Part shown: piece after piece, positions 17,774 through 25,999 of the stretch | Numbering within the stretch: position 1 is the stretch's first letter | Layout of the letters: each line of letters opens with the position of its first letter | Assembly (NCBI GenBank): GCA_021272315.1 | Contig: JAJSLI010000046.1 | Location: forward strand, 1-32,633 | Origin: Methylacidiphilales bacterium | GTDB taxonomy: Bacteria; Verrucomicrobiota; Verrucomicrobiia; Methylacidiphilales; UBA1321 | Direction of reading: 5' to 3' | Length of the DNA: 32,633 nt | The notes under the pieces: model-generated | Seen by the model: the letters and a program-made list of their open reading frames with translations, nothing else | The model's database searches: none | What the model was told of the DNA's origin: nothing | Made by a program: the position numbers and the translations under genes

Positions 17774-17911
17774 TGGGATGAGATGAATTAAGCTTCGAAA
17801 GATGGAGCTTGCAATCCTAATTATTCCATAGACATTATCAAGAATAGCTTTATTACATCTTGAAACTGAGGTTGTCAGAGAAAAATCCATGCCTTTTCGA
17901 GGAGAACGGCT
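17774..17911. promoter_or_regulatory. Divergent regulatory region between serine acetyltransferase and DUF2292-cysK genes
   Basis: The region holds CCATAGACATTAT (17826-17838), GGTTGTCAGA (17870-17879) and GAGGAGAACGGCTT (17899-17912). All three recur in the same order at 25254-25349. TAGACA (17829-17834) with TATTAC 16 bases downstream (17851-17856) could be a plus-strand promoter. The reverse complement of the first block contains TGTCTATGG, the motif also found upstream of other sulfur genes in the window. Confidence 0.45.
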
Positions 17912-18133
17912 TTGTCCCAGAAAATTGATTCCATCGAACAACCGGCCAAGACCAAGCACAAGAATCTTGCTTCCATTCCAGACGAAGCTGAGATTGTGCG
18001 CCGCATTTTGCGCGCCTTGGCCGACTTGGAATATGGCTCGATTGAGATTTTCGTTCAGGACTCGAAGGTGGTTCAGATTGAACGGACACAACGATCCCGC
18101 TTTCCCCGTCCTCTTGATATTCCGAGCGTCTAA
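17912..18133 (+). CDS. DUF2292 (YezD-like) small protein 1
   Basis: A 73-residue protein of unknown function. The C-terminal half carries the DUF2292 pattern: a short helix (IVRRILRALADL), then YGSIEIFVQDSKVVQIER. Members are often found beside sulfur-assimilation genes, as YezD is in Bacillus. The start is a TTG, chosen because GAGGAG (17899-17904) lies 7 bases before it and no in-frame ATG fits. It sits 39 bases before cysteine synthase 1 and is probably co-transcribed with it. The charged N-terminus (about residues 1-22) is variable. The role is unknown; a small regulatory or enzyme-binding protein is a guess. Confidence 0.8.
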   Translation: MSQKIDSIEQPAKTKHKNLASIPDEAEIVRRILRALADLEYGSIEIFVQDSKVVQIERTQRSRFPRPLDIPSV

Positions 18134-18172
18134 GCTCGGCAAGCTGGTCAACCCCGGTTAATTGCTATTGTC

Positions 18173-19174
18173 ATGCGTCGCTCAAAATATCACGGAGTTT
18201 CTCATTTCATCGGCTACACCCCGCTGATCCGGTTGAGACGTTTGTCAGAGCTGACCGGAAGCGAAATTCTCGGCAAAGCCGAGTTCATGAACCCAGGAGG
18301 TTCGGTGAAAGATCGTGCCGCTCTCGGGATCATTGAAGCGGCTGAGGTCAGCGGCGAACTTAAGCCTGGTGCGACTATCATCGAGGGCACGGCAGGGAAT
18401 ACGGGTATCGGCCTCACCGTGGTCGGGCAAGCCAGGGGGTATCGCACCGTGATTGTTATCCCAGACAACCAGTCACCAGCCAAGGTGGAACTTCTCCGTG
18501 CCCTTGGGGCTGAAGTGAAGGTCGTGCCCGAAAAACCCTACAAGGATCCAGGCAACTACAACAAGGTCGCGCAACGGCTCGCGCAGGAGCACGGTTACTT
18601 CTGGGCTAATCAATTCGACAACACGGCGAACCGGCAAATTCACTATCGCACCACGGGACCCGAGATTTGGGACCAGACGGAGGGACGCGTGACTGCTTTC
18701 GTCGCTTCGGTGGGTACGGGTGGCACACTGGCCGGAACATCCACTTTTTTAAAAGAGAAAAATCCGCGGGTCGCCGCGGTCTGTGCAGATCCTTACGGGG
18801 CCGCGATGTGGTCATGGTTCAAGAACCACAATCTCGAAACCAAGGACGGCGATTCCTTTGCCGAGGGCATTGGCCAGGGACGTGTGACGAAAAATATCGA
18901 GGGTCTTGAAATCGACGAGGCTTACCGGATTGAAGACCAGACGGCCTTTACCATCATACAGCAACTCCGTCGCGAAGAGGGAATCTTCCTCGGCCTCTCC
19001 TCAGGGATTAACATTGCTGGCGCAGTCCGTTATGCACGACAGAAGGGCCCCGGCCAGACCATCGTGACCATCCTCTGCGATTCGGGCCACAAATACATTT
19101 CCAAGCTCTTCAATTCAGAATGGATTGAGAAGAACGGATTGAAGGCCGATTTGTCTCTCGAGTCAGTGCTCTAA
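18173..19174 (+). CDS. Cysteine synthase family protein 1 (PLP-dependent)
   Basis: A fold-type II PLP enzyme that should join O-acetylserine and sulfide to give cysteine. The PLP lysine is K46 in NPGGSVKDR, the substrate loop is TAGNTG at 73-78, and the phosphate-binding glycine loop is GTGGTLAGT near residue 180. Length 333 is slightly above the usual 310-320. It differs from the second copy at 24157: TAGNTG replaces TSGNTG, it has GGSVKDR instead of LSSVKDR, and it contains an extra PEKPYKDPGNYNKVAQRL segment. It may differ in acceptor or sulfur donor, or act mainly as a desulfhydrase or beta-replacing enzyme. Small DUF2292 genes flank it on both sides. Confidence 0.88.
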   Translation: MRRSKYHGVSHFIGYTPLIRLRRLSELTGSEILGKAEFMNPGGSVKDRAALGIIEAAEVSGELKPGATIIEGTAGNTGIGLTVVGQARGYRTVIVIPDNQSPAKVELLRALGAEVKVVPEKPYKDPGNYNKVAQRLAQEHGYFWANQFDNTANRQIHYRTTGPEIWDQTEGRVTAFVASVGTGGTLAGTSTFLKEKNPRVAAVCADPYGAAMWSWFKNHNLETKDGDSFAEGIGQGRVTKNIEGLEIDEAYRIEDQTAFTIIQQLRREEGIFLGLSSGINIAGAVRYARQKGPGQTIVTILCDSGHKYISKLFNSEWIEKNGLKADLSLESVL

Positions 19175-19426
19175 ATCCTCACATGGTGATCGTCCTACTG
19201 ATTTAGGTGAATACGCGCTTATTCGTTAAGGCCGTATTTTTTTCGCCGATTTTTTTTGAGGCCATGAAAATCATGGTCAGTCTGTTTTACGCGGCAAAAT
19301 TGACGATATTAATAACACTTCCGAATACGCTGTCTATAGTTTAATTGCCTCTGCTAATAGGCTCATTAAAAAATACCATAGTAAGTCTATTGACTTTAAG
19401 GTATTTTGCTGCACGATGATTCCATC
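19175..19426. promoter_or_regulatory. AT-rich intergenic region with inverted repeats upstream of DUF2292 protein 2
   Basis: Seen: a 15-base palindrome CCATGA-AAA-TCATGG (19262-19276), TGTCTATAG at 19331-19339, and a two-tier hairpin made of AAAATACC (19370-19377) with GGTATTTT (19400-19407) enclosing AAGTC-TATT-GACTT (19383-19396). The inner repeat has the same TATT spacer as AAAATC-TATT-GATTTT upstream of the encapsulin. No gene is seen except the possible first codons of the next one. A promoter with an operator, or an attenuator, is likely. Confidence 0.4.
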
Positions 19427-19618
19427 GTGCCAGTAAACAGTGATCCATCAGCAAAAAAACAAAAGCTTCAGGAAGGTAAAGAAGACTTGCCTGCCTGGCT
19501 GAATCTTGTCCGCACTCAGGTGTCCTCTCTCAAGTTCGGCACCGTCCATGTCACGGTCCATGATTCGCGGGTAATCCAAATCGAACGACTGGAAAGATTG
19601 AGGTTGGATCGTTCCTAA
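19427..19618 (+). CDS. DUF2292 (YezD-like) small protein 2
   Basis: A second DUF2292 protein, 63 residues from the GTG used here (70 from a TTG at 19406, which lies in the hairpin and is less likely). The conserved part is FGTVHVTVHDSRVIQIERLE near the C-terminus. It is preceded by a lysine/glutamate-rich stretch and a helix (WLNLVRTQVSSL). It is clearly paralogous to the protein at 17912 but shares little outside the motif. It lies alone between two regulatory-looking stretches. Function unknown. I see no strong ribosome site, so the start is uncertain. Confidence 0.72.
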   Translation: MPVNSDPSAKKQKLQEGKEDLPAWLNLVRTQVSSLKFGTVHVTVHDSRVIQIERLERLRLDRS

Positions 19619-19754
19619 CCATTTACGCGCCTTATTAGAATCGCCCCATTTTAGCACCCACCAGATAACTGGAGGCGGAATGAATCAACCATAAACCCGC
19701 GCCAGACCGACCGGTTTCCCGGAGGTTTGCCGGAGAATTAATTACTTAACCACC

Positions 19755-20831
19755 ATGAAAGCACGTCAGTCTGTCCGCATCAGATCAGTCGTTCAATCCA
19801 CGCGCATCCGTGTCGCCATCCTGTTTGCCGCATCATTGTTCGCGGCCAGTTGGAATGTAAACGCGGATGAAGCCACAACCAACGCGACAACCTCGACCAA
19901 TGTGACAACCTCGACCAACGCGTCGTCGAACAAATCCGCGTCAGATCCCAAGGAAGTTAAGTCGGATGTACCCGCCGCCACACCAGACGACAAAGGGCCG
20001 CCGTTGCCCTTGCATCAGATCGAAGGCAATGGTGGTATTTTCTCCACGTTGTCGGCCTATATCGTCAACCCCCCGCGCGACGGCGAACCCGTGGGGCGTC
20101 CGTCCGTTGGGGCAGCCTTTATTTCCCTTGGCCATGACAAGGACCTCGAGGCCTTGACGATCACCGAATCACCGCTCAAGCGTCTTGAGCTTGGCTACGG
20201 CTGGAACTATCTCAATCTTGGAAACCTGCCGCTGGCGTTGAGAAATGCCGGCCTCGTCAAATATCAACAGAACGAGGTCCAGTTGCATAACTTCAACGCG
20301 CGTCTCCAGGTTTTGGAGGAAGGCGAGTTCGACCAGAAGTGGCTCCCGGCGCTGACGTTTGGCGTACATTACAAGTACAACGACGGCATCAGCGAAGTGA
20401 ACCGCGAAACCTTTGGTGCCCTGAGCTCTCACGGCATCACGAAGGATAATGGCACGGACTTTACCCTTTACGCGTCGAAGACGTTCACCCAGCTGCCTCG
20501 GCCGGTTATACTGGAAGTCGGCGGACGTGCCACGGAAGCGGTGTGGGACGGCTTGGGTGGATTCACCGACCAGTACAACTTTGTGTTCGAAGGGAACTTG
20601 GTTGTGTTGGTTACCAATAATTTCGCGCTGGCGGCGGAGTTCAAGCAACAACCGCGGGATTACCAGGCAATCGGCAACCTCGTGCAGGTGGAAAGCAACT
20701 GGTGGACGCTTGATGCTGCCTACGTGGTCAATAAACACCTGACGTTCGCCGCTGGCTACGCCCATTTCGGCAACGTGCTAAACGATCAGTCCAACGGCGT
20801 TTTCGGAATTACCACCAAATGGGAGTTTTAG
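19755..20831 (+). CDS. DUF3034-like outer-membrane beta-barrel protein
   Basis: A 358-residue secreted protein. It has a long signal peptide ending near WNVNADE, a Thr/Ser/Asn-rich low-complexity linker of about 40 residues, then a region starting IEGNGGIFSTLSAYIVNP that resembles the opening of DUF3034 proteins. Alternating hydrophobic and polar strands follow, and the chain ends TTKWEF with a terminal phenylalanine, the usual outer-membrane barrel ending. Polar turns such as NDGISEVNRE and TKDNGTDFT fit extracellular loops. Function unknown. Its place between cysteine and methionine genes suggests a porin-like route for a sulfur compound, which is inference. The DUF3034 assignment rests on memory of the family pattern. 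Confidence 0.7.
   Translation: MKARQSVRIRSVVQSTRIRVAILFAASLFAASWNVNADEATTNATTSTNVTTSTNASSNKSASDPKEVKSDVPAATPDDKGPPLPLHQIEGNGGIFSTLSAYIVNPPRDGEPVGRPSVGAAFISLGHDKDLEALTITESPLKRLELGYGWNYLNLGNLPLALRNAGLVKYQQNEVQLHNFNARLQVLEEGEFDQKWLPALTFGVHYKYNDGISEVNRETFGALSSHGITKDNGTDFTLYASKTFTQLPRPVILEVGGRATEAVWDGLGGFTDQYNFVFEGNLVVLVTNNFALAAEFKQQPRDYQAIGNLVQVESNWWTLDAAYVVNKHLTFAAGYAHFGNVLNDQSNGVFGITTKWEF
19884..19919 (+). repeat. Two tandem 18-base copies in the linker of the outer-membrane protein
   Basis: Two adjacent 18-base units (19884-19901 and 19902-19919) differ at two bases and encode TTSTN-type residues in the disordered linker. This is replication-slippage material that could change linker length. 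Confidence 0.75.
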
Positions 20832-20841
20832 TCCCGCAACC

Positions 20842-20914
20842 ATGAATTGGAGCGGCCCGGCTTGAGCTTTGGCACGGCGTAAATTCATAGCCTGCCACAA
20901 GCCGGGCTTGCTCC
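20842..20914 (+). promoter_or_regulatory. Long hairpin with possible pseudoknot in the metY leader
   Basis: A near-continuous stem forms from GGAGC (20849-20853), CCCGGCTTG (20856-20864), TGGCA (20870-20874) and GGC (20876-20878), pairing with GCC (20890-20892), TGCCA (20893-20897), CAAGCCGGG (20898-20906) and GCTCC (20910-20914). The loop contains AATTCAT (20882-20888). This is the exact complement of ATGAATT (20842-20848) just 5' of the stem, so a pseudoknot is possible. No T-run follows, so it is not a normal intrinsic terminator. It could be a cis-acting RNA or a dispersed palindromic repeat. Confidence 0.5.
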
Positions 20915-20971
20915 AGGCAACAAACCCACCGCAACCGCATTCAATTCCAAACTCAACCAACTCCAACCTGA

Positions 20972-22282
<1,311 letters not shown>

Positions 22283-22289
22283 AAAACCA

Positions 22290-23498
22290 ATGATCGCGCT
22301 AAATTCCAGGATTTTTCAGGGTGATCTTCAGGATCAGGATCATTCTGACCATCAATCACCTTTGGGAGTGACGCGCACCGAAACGGTTACGCTCTCGGGG
22401 ATTCGCACCCAGTCGGGTTTCACGTTTGAGCAAGTGGAGGTGAACTACCAAACGCTGGGTACGCTTTCTCCGGCGCGCGACAATGCCATCCTGGTTTGCC
22501 ATGCCTTGTCCGGTGACGCCCACGTCGCGGGACTTCACCCGGAAACAGGACGTCCGGGGTGGTGGGATTTTCATGTGGGACCGGGTAAGGCGGTTGATAC
22601 CGACAATTTCTTTGTCGTTTGCGCCAACGTGCTGGGCGGTTGCAGTGGCACAACCGGCCCGGCATCGAATCATCCCGGAAGCGGTCGGCGCTATGGCATG
22701 AATTTCCCGGAGCTGACCGTCCGCGATATGGTCCACGTGCAGGTAAAACTGATTGACCATCTAGGTATTTCTCAACTTTTCGCCGTGATAGGCGGATCGA
22801 TGGGTGGCATGCAGGCACTGGTCTGGGCAACAGATCTTCCGGAGCGAGTGAAGCTCTGCCTCCCCATCGCCACCTGCATTTCACACAGTGCCATGCAAAT
22901 CGGTTTCAATGAAATCGGACGCCGCGCCATCATCACGGATCCGAACTGGAACGGCGGTGACTATCCTCTTGACCGCCGGCCCCGACATGGACTGGCCGTG
23001 GCGCGGATGGTCGGACACGTCACCTACCTGAGCGAGTATGCGATGACACACAAGTTTGGCCGCCAGCGTTCCGAACGGAAATCCGACAATGCCCTGCCGG
23101 TGTTTTCCGTTGAGAGTTATCTTCACCACCAGGGCCGCAGTTTCGTCAAACGCTTCGATCCCAATTCCTATCTCTACCTTACGCGCGCCGTTGATCAGTT
23201 TGATCTTTTTGAAAACGGCACGTCGGAGACTATCTTGAGCCGGGTCAAAGCCCGTTTTCTGGTCATATCCTTTGCTTCCGACTGGCTTTATCCGCCAGCC
23301 CAGTCCCGGGAGTTGGTTCGCAAACTCAAGCGCGCGAATATTTCCGTTACTTACGTCAACCTTGATACTCCTTACGGCCATGATTCGTTTCTGATCGAAA
23401 ATCCCGCCTTTTCCGACATCGTGAGCCACTTCCTGGGCAATGAAAATCGCCAGGGTGCTTTCATCAAGAATGATGAACTAGAAGCGGCGGTCGTTTGA
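22290..23498 (+). CDS. metX: Homoserine O-acetyltransferase
   Basis: An alpha/beta-hydrolase-fold acyltransferase that activates homoserine for methionine synthesis. The nucleophile is S170 in GGSMGGMQ, and the other triad members are D331 (SDWLYPP) and H364 (YGHDSF). The conserved HALSGDAH and NVLGGCSGTTGP stretches are present. Length 402 is normal. The family includes homoserine acetyl- and succinyltransferases and a serine-acting branch, so the acyl donor cannot be fixed here. The metY gene in front and metW 3 bases behind favour homoserine acetylation. The first 25 residues are variable, and a later start is possible. Confidence 0.93.
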   Translation: MIALNSRIFQGDLQDQDHSDHQSPLGVTRTETVTLSGIRTQSGFTFEQVEVNYQTLGTLSPARDNAILVCHALSGDAHVAGLHPETGRPGWWDFHVGPGKAVDTDNFFVVCANVLGGCSGTTGPASNHPGSGRRYGMNFPELTVRDMVHVQVKLIDHLGISQLFAVIGGSMGGMQALVWATDLPERVKLCLPIATCISHSAMQIGFNEIGRRAIITDPNWNGGDYPLDRRPRHGLAVARMVGHVTYLSEYAMTHKFGRQRSERKSDNALPVFSVESYLHHQGRSFVKRFDPNSYLYLTRAVDQFDLFENGTSETILSRVKARFLVISFASDWLYPPAQSRELVRKLKRANISVTYVNLDTPYGHDSFLIENPAFSDIVSHFLGNENRQGAFIKNDELEAAVV

Positions 23499-23501
23499 AC
23501 C

Positions 23502-24137
23502 ATGCACTCCGGTATCTATGATACGGTCTCAGGTTGGGTTCAGCCCAATTCCCGCGTGCTGGACCTGGGGGCGGGTGACGGCGCGTTTTTGGAACGGCTG
23601 GTAAAAACCCGGAGTATTCTCGGTGAGGGGGTTGAAAAAAACGCGGTACTGGCGGCCCGCTGCGTTCAGCGCGGACTTGTCGTGCACCAAGGCGACATCG
23701 CCGACGGGCTGGACCAATATGGCGACGGTACGTTCGAATTTGTGCTCTTGCTGGGCACTTTTCAGGAACTCATTTCACCGGCGGAAATCTTCCGGGAAGC
23801 CTTTCGTGTCGGGCGTAAGTTGATTGTTGCCTATGCCAATTTCTGCCACATCCGCGTGCGCTTACAGGTTTTGTTTTCCGGTCGTACACCTGTGACAAAT
23901 TCCCTGCCCACGGCATGGCATGAAACGCCCAACCTGCATTTCCTTTCCATTCTCGATTTTCAGGAGTTCTGCCGCGCCAGCAAATACAGGGAGATTGACC
24001 GGGCGTTCTTTAACGCCAACGGTCCAGTTCGCTATCTGCCCAATCTCCGCGCGGAAGAGGCGGTCAGCCTCCTGCAAAGCGAAAGACTTTCTCACCACAA
24101 CGCTCCGGGAGAACGGAGTAAAACAGAAATCAAATAA
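23502..24137 (+). CDS. metW: MetW, methionine biosynthesis protein (SAM-methyltransferase fold)
   Basis: A 211-residue Rossmann-fold protein with the SAM-site motif VLDLGAGDGAFLERL at about 20-34. The MetW hallmarks QGDIADGLDQYGDGTFEFVLLLGTFQEL and PTAWHETPNLHFLSILDF follow. MetW is needed for full MetX activity in several bacteria and is usually encoded next to it, as here with a 3-base gap. The start ATG directly follows the metX stop, so translation is probably coupled. The catalytic role, if any, is unknown. Confidence 0.9.
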   Translation: MHSGIYDTVSGWVQPNSRVLDLGAGDGAFLERLVKTRSILGEGVEKNAVLAARCVQRGLVVHQGDIADGLDQYGDGTFEFVLLLGTFQELISPAEIFREAFRVGRKLIVAYANFCHIRVRLQVLFSGRTPVTNSLPTAWHETPNLHFLSILDFQEFCRASKYREIDRAFFNANGPVRYLPNLRAEEAVSLLQSERLSHHNAPGERSKTEIK

Positions 24138-24156
24138 AACCTAACCACTCAATTAT

Positions 24157-25125
24157 ATGGCAAAAATCCACAACGACATCACTGAAACCATCGGAAATAC
24201 CCCACTTGTGCGACTTAACCGTACGGCTAAAAAACACGGCGCGGTCGCCGATGTTTTGCTCAAACTCGAATTCTTCAACCCGCTCTCCAGCGTCAAGGAC
24301 CGCATCGGCGTGGCGATGATTGACGACGCGCTCAAGTCCGGCCGCATTAACGAAAAGACCGTCATCATCGAACCGACCAGTGGCAACACCGGCATTGCGC
24401 TGGCGTTTGTCGCCGCCGCTCGCGGGCTGAAATTGATTCTCACCATGCCGGAGACGATGAGCACCGAGAGGCGCAAGTTGTTCAAGATTCTCGGCGCGAA
24501 ACTGGTGCTTACCGAAGGGGCAAAGGGCATGAAGGGCGCCATCGCCAGGGCCGAAGAGCTTAACAAGGAGATTCCCAACAGTGTCGTCCTGCAACAATTC
24601 AGTAATCCGTCGAATCCGGAGATCCACCGCCGCACAACGGCGGAGGAAATCTGGCGCGATACAGATGGCCAGGTGGACTTCGTCGTGGCAGGTGTCGGCA
24701 CAGGCGGCACGATCACTGGCGTTGCTGAGGTGATCAAGTCCCGCAAGCCCGGCTTTAAAGCCATCGCTGTTGAACCGGCGAAATCACCGGTGATCTCGGG
24801 TGGTGCGCCCGGGCCGCACAAGTTGCAGGGCATCGGTGCCGGCTTCATCCCGGCAAACTTGAACACGAAAATTGTGGACGAAATCATCCAGGTCAATGAG
24901 GAGGATTCCGGTCCGGTTTCGAAGGAGGTCAACCAGCTCGACGGCATTCCCGTGGGAATTTCGAGCGGGGCGATCATCTGGGCGGCGCTGCAAATCGCCA
25001 AACGACCCGAGAACAAGGGCAAACAAATCGTGGTTATCGTGCCCTCATCCAGCGAACGCTATCTCTCCACCTGGTTGTTTGCGGACGTGAATGTGGAAAG
25101 TGATTCCATTGGGATTGAAAATTAG
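24157..25125 (+). CDS. cysK: Cysteine synthase A-type enzyme 2
   Basis: O-acetylserine sulfhydrylase of the standard CysK type. The N-terminus has [15 protein letters not shown]. The PLP lysine is K47 in NPLSSVKDR, the substrate loop TSGNTG lies at 74-79, and the phosphate loop is GTGGTITGV near residue 182. [16 protein letters not shown] is the conserved C-terminal signature. Length 322 is normal. The gene follows metW after 19 bases with no clear ribosome site, so it may be the last gene of the met operon. Of the two synthases here, this is the more canonical and the likelier docking partner for the serine acetyltransferase tail. Confidence 0.93.
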   Translation: MAKIHNDITETIGNTPLVRLNRTAKKHGAVADVLLKLEFFNPLSSVKDRIGVAMIDDALKSGRINEKTVIIEPTSGNTGIALAFVAAARGLKLILTMPETMSTERRKLFKILGAKLVLTEGAKGMKGAIARAEELNKEIPNSVVLQQFSNPSNPEIHRRTTAEEIWRDTDGQVDFVVAGVGTGGTITGVAEVIKSRKPGFKAIAVEPAKSPVISGGAPGPHKLQGIGAGFIPANLNTKIVDEIIQVNEEDSGPVSKEVNQLDGIPVGISSGAIIWAALQIAKRPENKGKQIVVIVPSSSERYLSTWLFADVNVESDSIGIEN

Positions 25126-25253
25126 GGAACGGCATTAGGTGAAGTAAGGCTTCGAAGAGTCGTCGCTTAGAGGCACTTATCGTAGTGCGTACAGGCAAAA
25201 AATTCAGCCTGCGCGTCATTATTTTCTGGACTCGGGCATAAAACATAGTAAAC

Positions 25254-25349
25254 CCATAGACATTATATGTTATCACTGAAGGCTGCTCTTACGGCTGAAA
25301 TGCTCATTGGTTGTCAGAATCTCCGTTTTTCGTCCGAGGAGAACGGCTT
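25254..25349 (+). promoter_or_regulatory. Second copy of the three-block leader seen upstream of DUF2292 protein 1
   Basis: The blocks of 13, 10 and 14 bases are identical to those at 17826-17912 and occur in the same order. The spacers differ in sequence and, between the first two blocks, in length. Selective conservation of blocks argues for function, either as a protein or RNA recognition site and ribosome site, and against a simple recent duplication. Confidence 0.55.
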
Positions 25350-25411
25350 CGGCTTTCAGCCGCCAGTTTCTCAATTTCACTCCCATAGAACCCTTTCATT
25401 CAACGACAGCC

Positions 25412-25600
25412 ATGAACAACTTTCAGTACTTCACCCACCGTCCACCATCAAACACAACGCTTTTGCGCGACCCGTGGCCACTGGAATTACGAGCCAACAA
25501 AGCACGCACGCCAAGAATCTGGCCGCGCATTTTCGCCAATCACAAGAGGCCGCGACCTTATCGGCCGGGTCGCTATGCCGGCTTATCGGCCAGATATTAA
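25412..25600 (+). CDS. Doubtful small ORF, arginine/proline-rich (62 codons)
   Basis: From an ATG at 25412 the frame gives 62 residues, starting MNNFQYFTHRPP and ending RPGRYAGLSARY, rich in Arg and Pro and with no recognised domain. There is no good ribosome site. It ends 21 bases before the next gene. An overlapping frame is also open over the same bases, which weakens the case. If real, it would be a small basic protein of unknown role in the sulfate-transport operon. Confidence 0.25.
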   Translation: MNNFQYFTHRPPSNTTLLRDPWPLELRANKARTPRIWPRIFANHKRPRPYRPGRYAGLSARY

Positions 25601-25621
25601 GTTAACGGGAGGAATTTCCCC

Positions 25622-25969
25622 ATGAGTCATTCCATCGTCACGCCAAGGGAGATAAACACAATGGAGAATCACAGCGATGCTCACCCCAGATATCGAGGGC
25701 TGATCGTTTTTTGTGAGACGAAGCTCCGTTATGAAAAAGGGCTCAAAGCGTGGATTTTTCTCGGACCGTATCTCCTCGGTGCATTGGGCTTGGAAATGCT
25801 GATTGATGCGAAGCACGTAAATGTCCCGACGGAATTTTGGCCGTGGGTCGGATTTGTGGCCTACCTCGTTTTGTTTCCTTCCGTCTGGCAGCGAATTTTA
25901 AAACTCGTCCGTTCTAGAAAAGCATTACCGATTGCACCGACGGGTTCTTCCGCAGCACAGCTGCCCTAA
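25622..25969 (+). CDS. Small membrane protein with two TM helices, function unknown
   Basis: A 115-residue protein. A polar N-terminus (about 1-40) is followed by two hydrophobic segments at about 43-61 (WIFLGPYLLGALGLEML) and 72-89 (FWPWVGFVAYLVLFPSVW), then a basic tail (KLVRSRK), so both ends probably face the cytoplasm. The start is supported by GGGAGGA 8 bases upstream. A second in-frame ATG at 25661 is possible. It lies 30 bases before the sulfate-binding protein gene and is probably in the same operon, perhaps as a transporter accessory. I do not recognise a family. Confidence 0.65.
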   Translation: MSHSIVTPREINTMENHSDAHPRYRGLIVFCETKLRYEKGLKAWIFLGPYLLGALGLEMLIDAKHVNVPTEFWPWVGFVAYLVLFPSVWQRILKLVRSRKALPIAPTGSSAAQLP

Positions 25970-25999
25970 AACCGATCGGGCTTTAAGGGGCAATCTTTC

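Larger units (their letters stand above)
25126..25621. other. 496-base stretch without a convincing gene; contains a copy of the DUF2292 leader blocks
   Basis: The first half holds CCATAGACATTAT (25254-25266), GGTTGTCAGA (25309-25318) and GAGGAGAACGGCTT (25336-25349), matching the leader at 17826-17912. At the base where DUF2292 protein 1 has its TTG start, this copy has TTC, and no DUF2292 sequence follows. The second half holds a doubtful 62-codon ORF (25412-25600). The likeliest reading is a duplicated promoter-leader that now drives the small protein and sulfate transport genes. Confidence 0.55.

Noticed and set aside
17774-18151. 126-codon N-terminal extension of serine acetyltransferase
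   Set aside because: The extension runs antisense through the divergent promoter region and the DUF2292 gene and does not look like the family. The ATG at 17773 gives the normal length and start.
20842-20914. SAM riboswitch before metY
   Set aside because: The position fits, but I could not match the conserved core of any SAM riboswitch class. It is reported only as an unassigned structured element.
20849-20914. Intrinsic terminator after the outer-membrane protein
   Set aside because: The stem is strong, but no run of T follows it on the plus strand.
25267-25605. 112-codon plus-strand ORF overlapping the small basic ORF
   Set aside because: It starts inside the duplicated leader, has no recognisable domain or ribosome site, and competes with another open frame over the same bases.
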